From NCBI GenBank assembly GCA_045805565.1, contig JBJMKZ010000007.1:1-5800 (forward strand): a stretch of 5,800 nucleotides of DNA, in the 5' to 3' direction. The notes beneath the pieces were generated by a model. It was not told the DNA's origin. It searched no databases and saw only the letters and a program-made list of their open reading frames with translations. The stretch is from DATAEY01 sp045805565. GTDB lineage: Bacteria; Actinomycetota; Thermoleophilia; Solirubrobacterales; Solirubrobacteraceae. The position numbers were made by a program, and so were the translations under genes. Shown piece by piece: positions 4,627 to 5,800 of this stretch; position 1 is the stretch's first letter, and each line of letters opens with the position of its first letter.

Positions 4627-5800
4627 CTAGCCCAGCGCGACCAGGACGCCCTCGTCGGGGCCGAGCACGAGCCGGTCGAGCCGTAGCTCGCCGGGCTGGC
4701 GGGCGGGGTCGGTCGAGAGCGCGAGCCGCGCCCCGCCGGTCAGGCCGGTGTCCAGCACCACCTCCTGCGACGAGAAGTTGAGCGCCACCGCGACGCGCTC
4801 CCGGGGCGCCTCGCGCAGGTAGGCGAGGACGTCGGGAGCGTCGACCTCCAGCAGCAGCTGGCGTCCGCCCTGCAGCGCCGGCGAGCCGCGCCGCTGCCAG
4901 ATCAGCCGGCGGTAGAGCGAGAGGGTCGAGCCCGGGTCGGCGGCTTGGGTCGCGACATTGGACGCCTCGCTGTCGGGGGCGAACGGCAGCCACGGGCAGC
5001 CGGTGGTGAACCCGCACCCCGGTCCCGCGACCGACGGCGCCTCCCACGCCAGCGGCGCGCGCTGCGGGTCGCGGCCGTCCACGTCCACCATCATCTCGGG
5101 GGCAACGACCGCGTCGCGCATCCCCAGCTCCTCGCCCTGGTAGAGGAACGGCGTGCCTCGCAGGGTCAGCAGCAGCATGGCGGCGACCCTCGCGCGCGCG
5201 GCGCCGCGGCCGTCGGCGTCGTAACGGGTGGCCGCCCGCGGGTGGTCGTGGTTGTTCAGGCACCAGGCCGGCCACACCTCGAGCTCGGCTAGCTCGGTGA
5301 ACTCGGCGATCACGTCGCGGAACGCCGCCGCGCTCCATGGCTGCTGCAGCAGGGAGAAGTTGTGGACCATGTGCAGCTCGTCGCCCGAGTTGACGTAGCC
5401 CAGCAGCGTGCGCTGGTCGTCGGCATAGACCTCGCCGACCGCGAAGCGCTCGTCGTACTCCTCGAGCACCCGGCGCAGCCGGCGCAGGCGCTCGTGGACG
5501 GTCGGCCAGTGCTCCTGGTGGGAGCGCCCGGGCTCGTTGTCGCCCAGCCCAGGGTCCTTGCCGAGCTTGTAGACCGCGTCCAGGCGAAAGCCGCCGGCGC
5601 CCCGCTCCATCCAGAAGCGCAGCACGTCGAACATCGCCGCCTCCAGCTCCGGGTTGTCCCAGTTGAGGTCGGGCTGCTGGGCCAGGAACGAGTGCAGGTA
5701 CCACTGCGCGGTCTCCTCGTCCCAGGTCCACGCCGGGCCGGCGTCCTTCCACGCGGTGAGCCAGTTGTTGGGCGGGCCGCCCCCCGGGCGCCCGCCGCGC
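4627..5800 (-). CDS. GH13 alpha-glucosidase (maltase-like), 5' end beyond window
   Basis: The C-terminal 390 residues of an alpha-glucosidase, which releases glucose from the non-reducing end of maltose-type oligosaccharides. It stops at TAG (4627-4629) and stays open to the right edge, so perhaps 140-150 residues with the first conserved region are missing. Visible regions: GGPPNNWL near the edge, AWTWDEETAQWYLHSF, QPDLNW (5659-5676), GGFRLDAV with nucleophile Asp at 5578-5580, FAVGEVYA with acid/base Glu at 5431-5433, and NNHDHPR with transition-state Asp at 5245-5247. PFLYQGEELGM, VDVDGRDPQRAP and a beta-sandwich tail ending GVLVALG complete the family pattern. KDPGLGDNEPG after the nucleophile is typical of actinobacterial GH13_30-like alpha-glucosidases. 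Ala directly after the nucleophile, where isomaltases have Val, suggests alpha-1,4 preference. It is cytoplasmic as far as can be seen. The ATG at 5634 is internal, not the start. Confidence 0.93.
   Translation of the reverse strand, partial: RGGRPGGGPPNNWLTAWKDAGPAWTWDEETAQWYLHSFLAQQPDLNWDNPELEAAMFDVLRFWMERGAGGFRLDAVYKLGKDPGLGDNEPGRSHQEHWPTVHERLRRLRRVLEEYDERFAVGEVYADDQRTLLGYVNSGDELHMVHNFSLLQQPWSAAAFRDVIAEFTELAELEVWPAWCLNNHDHPRAATRYDADGRGAARARVAAMLLLTLRGTPFLYQGEELGMRDAVVAPEMMVDVDGRDPQRAPLAWEAPSVAGPGCGFTTGCPWLPFAPDSEASNVATQAADPGSTLSLYRRLIWQRRGSPALQGGRQLLLEVDAPDVLAYLREAPRERVAVALNFSSQEVVLDTGLTGGARLALSTDPARQPGELRLDRLVLGPDEGVLVALG

Noticed and set aside
5770..5800. Very GC-rich, self-complementary stretch at the right edge
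   Set aside because: It reads in frame as the Gly/Pro-rich loop before NNWL of the alpha-glucosidase, normal for the family.
1..5800. CRISPR arrays, tRNA or rRNA genes, insertion sequence ends, riboswitches
   Set aside because: No regularly spaced repeats, no tRNA-like T-arm or cloverleaf in the gaps, no transposase and no long terminal inverted repeats; the gaps are too short for most structured leaders.

Overview
The window is a compact, very GC-rich (by eye about 70% or more), gene-dense bacterial segment. The strong G/C bias at third codon positions, the GTG starts, the MFS_3-type exporter and a secreted cysteine-containing protein of a style common in Solirubrobacterales all point to an actinomycete, possibly class Thermoleophilia. 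That placement is inference, and no marker gene is present to confirm it.

Layout. The left edge holds the C-terminal tail of an unidentified gene (to 140). Its stop overlaps by 4 nt the start of a small acidic hypothetical protein (137-376). After a gap of about 93 nt with two GC-rich inverted repeats comes an intact major facilitator exporter with a soluble C-terminal domain (470-2113). It is followed 43 nt later on the same strand by a complete glycoside hydrolase family 13 (GH13) enzyme of trehalose-synthase-like type (2157-3827). Facing it, 46 nt away on the minus strand, is a small secreted protein with six mature cysteines (3874-4536). Upstream of that on the same strand, 90 nt away, is the 3' part of a second GH13 enzyme, an alpha-glucosidase (4627 to beyond 5800). 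No gap without a gene exceeds about 100 nt.

How the genes may work together. Two GH13 enzymes with intact catalytic residues, within 800 nt of each other on opposite strands, suggest a local alpha-glucan, maltose or trehalose metabolism neighbourhood. One is probably an alpha-glucosyl-transferring or isomerising enzyme, the other a maltase-like hydrolase. No sugar ABC transporter, phosphotransferase gene, maltokinase or LacI-type regulator is visible. The MFS protein belongs to a drug/siderophore-exporter family rather than a sugar-porter family, so its link to the GH13 genes is only positional. The secreted protein between the two GH13 genes is uncharacterised.

I found no CRISPR array, tRNA, rRNA, insertion sequence or phage feature. 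The window looks like ordinary chromosomal sequence with a few poorly characterised genes; I do not see strong evidence of a new defence or mobile system.
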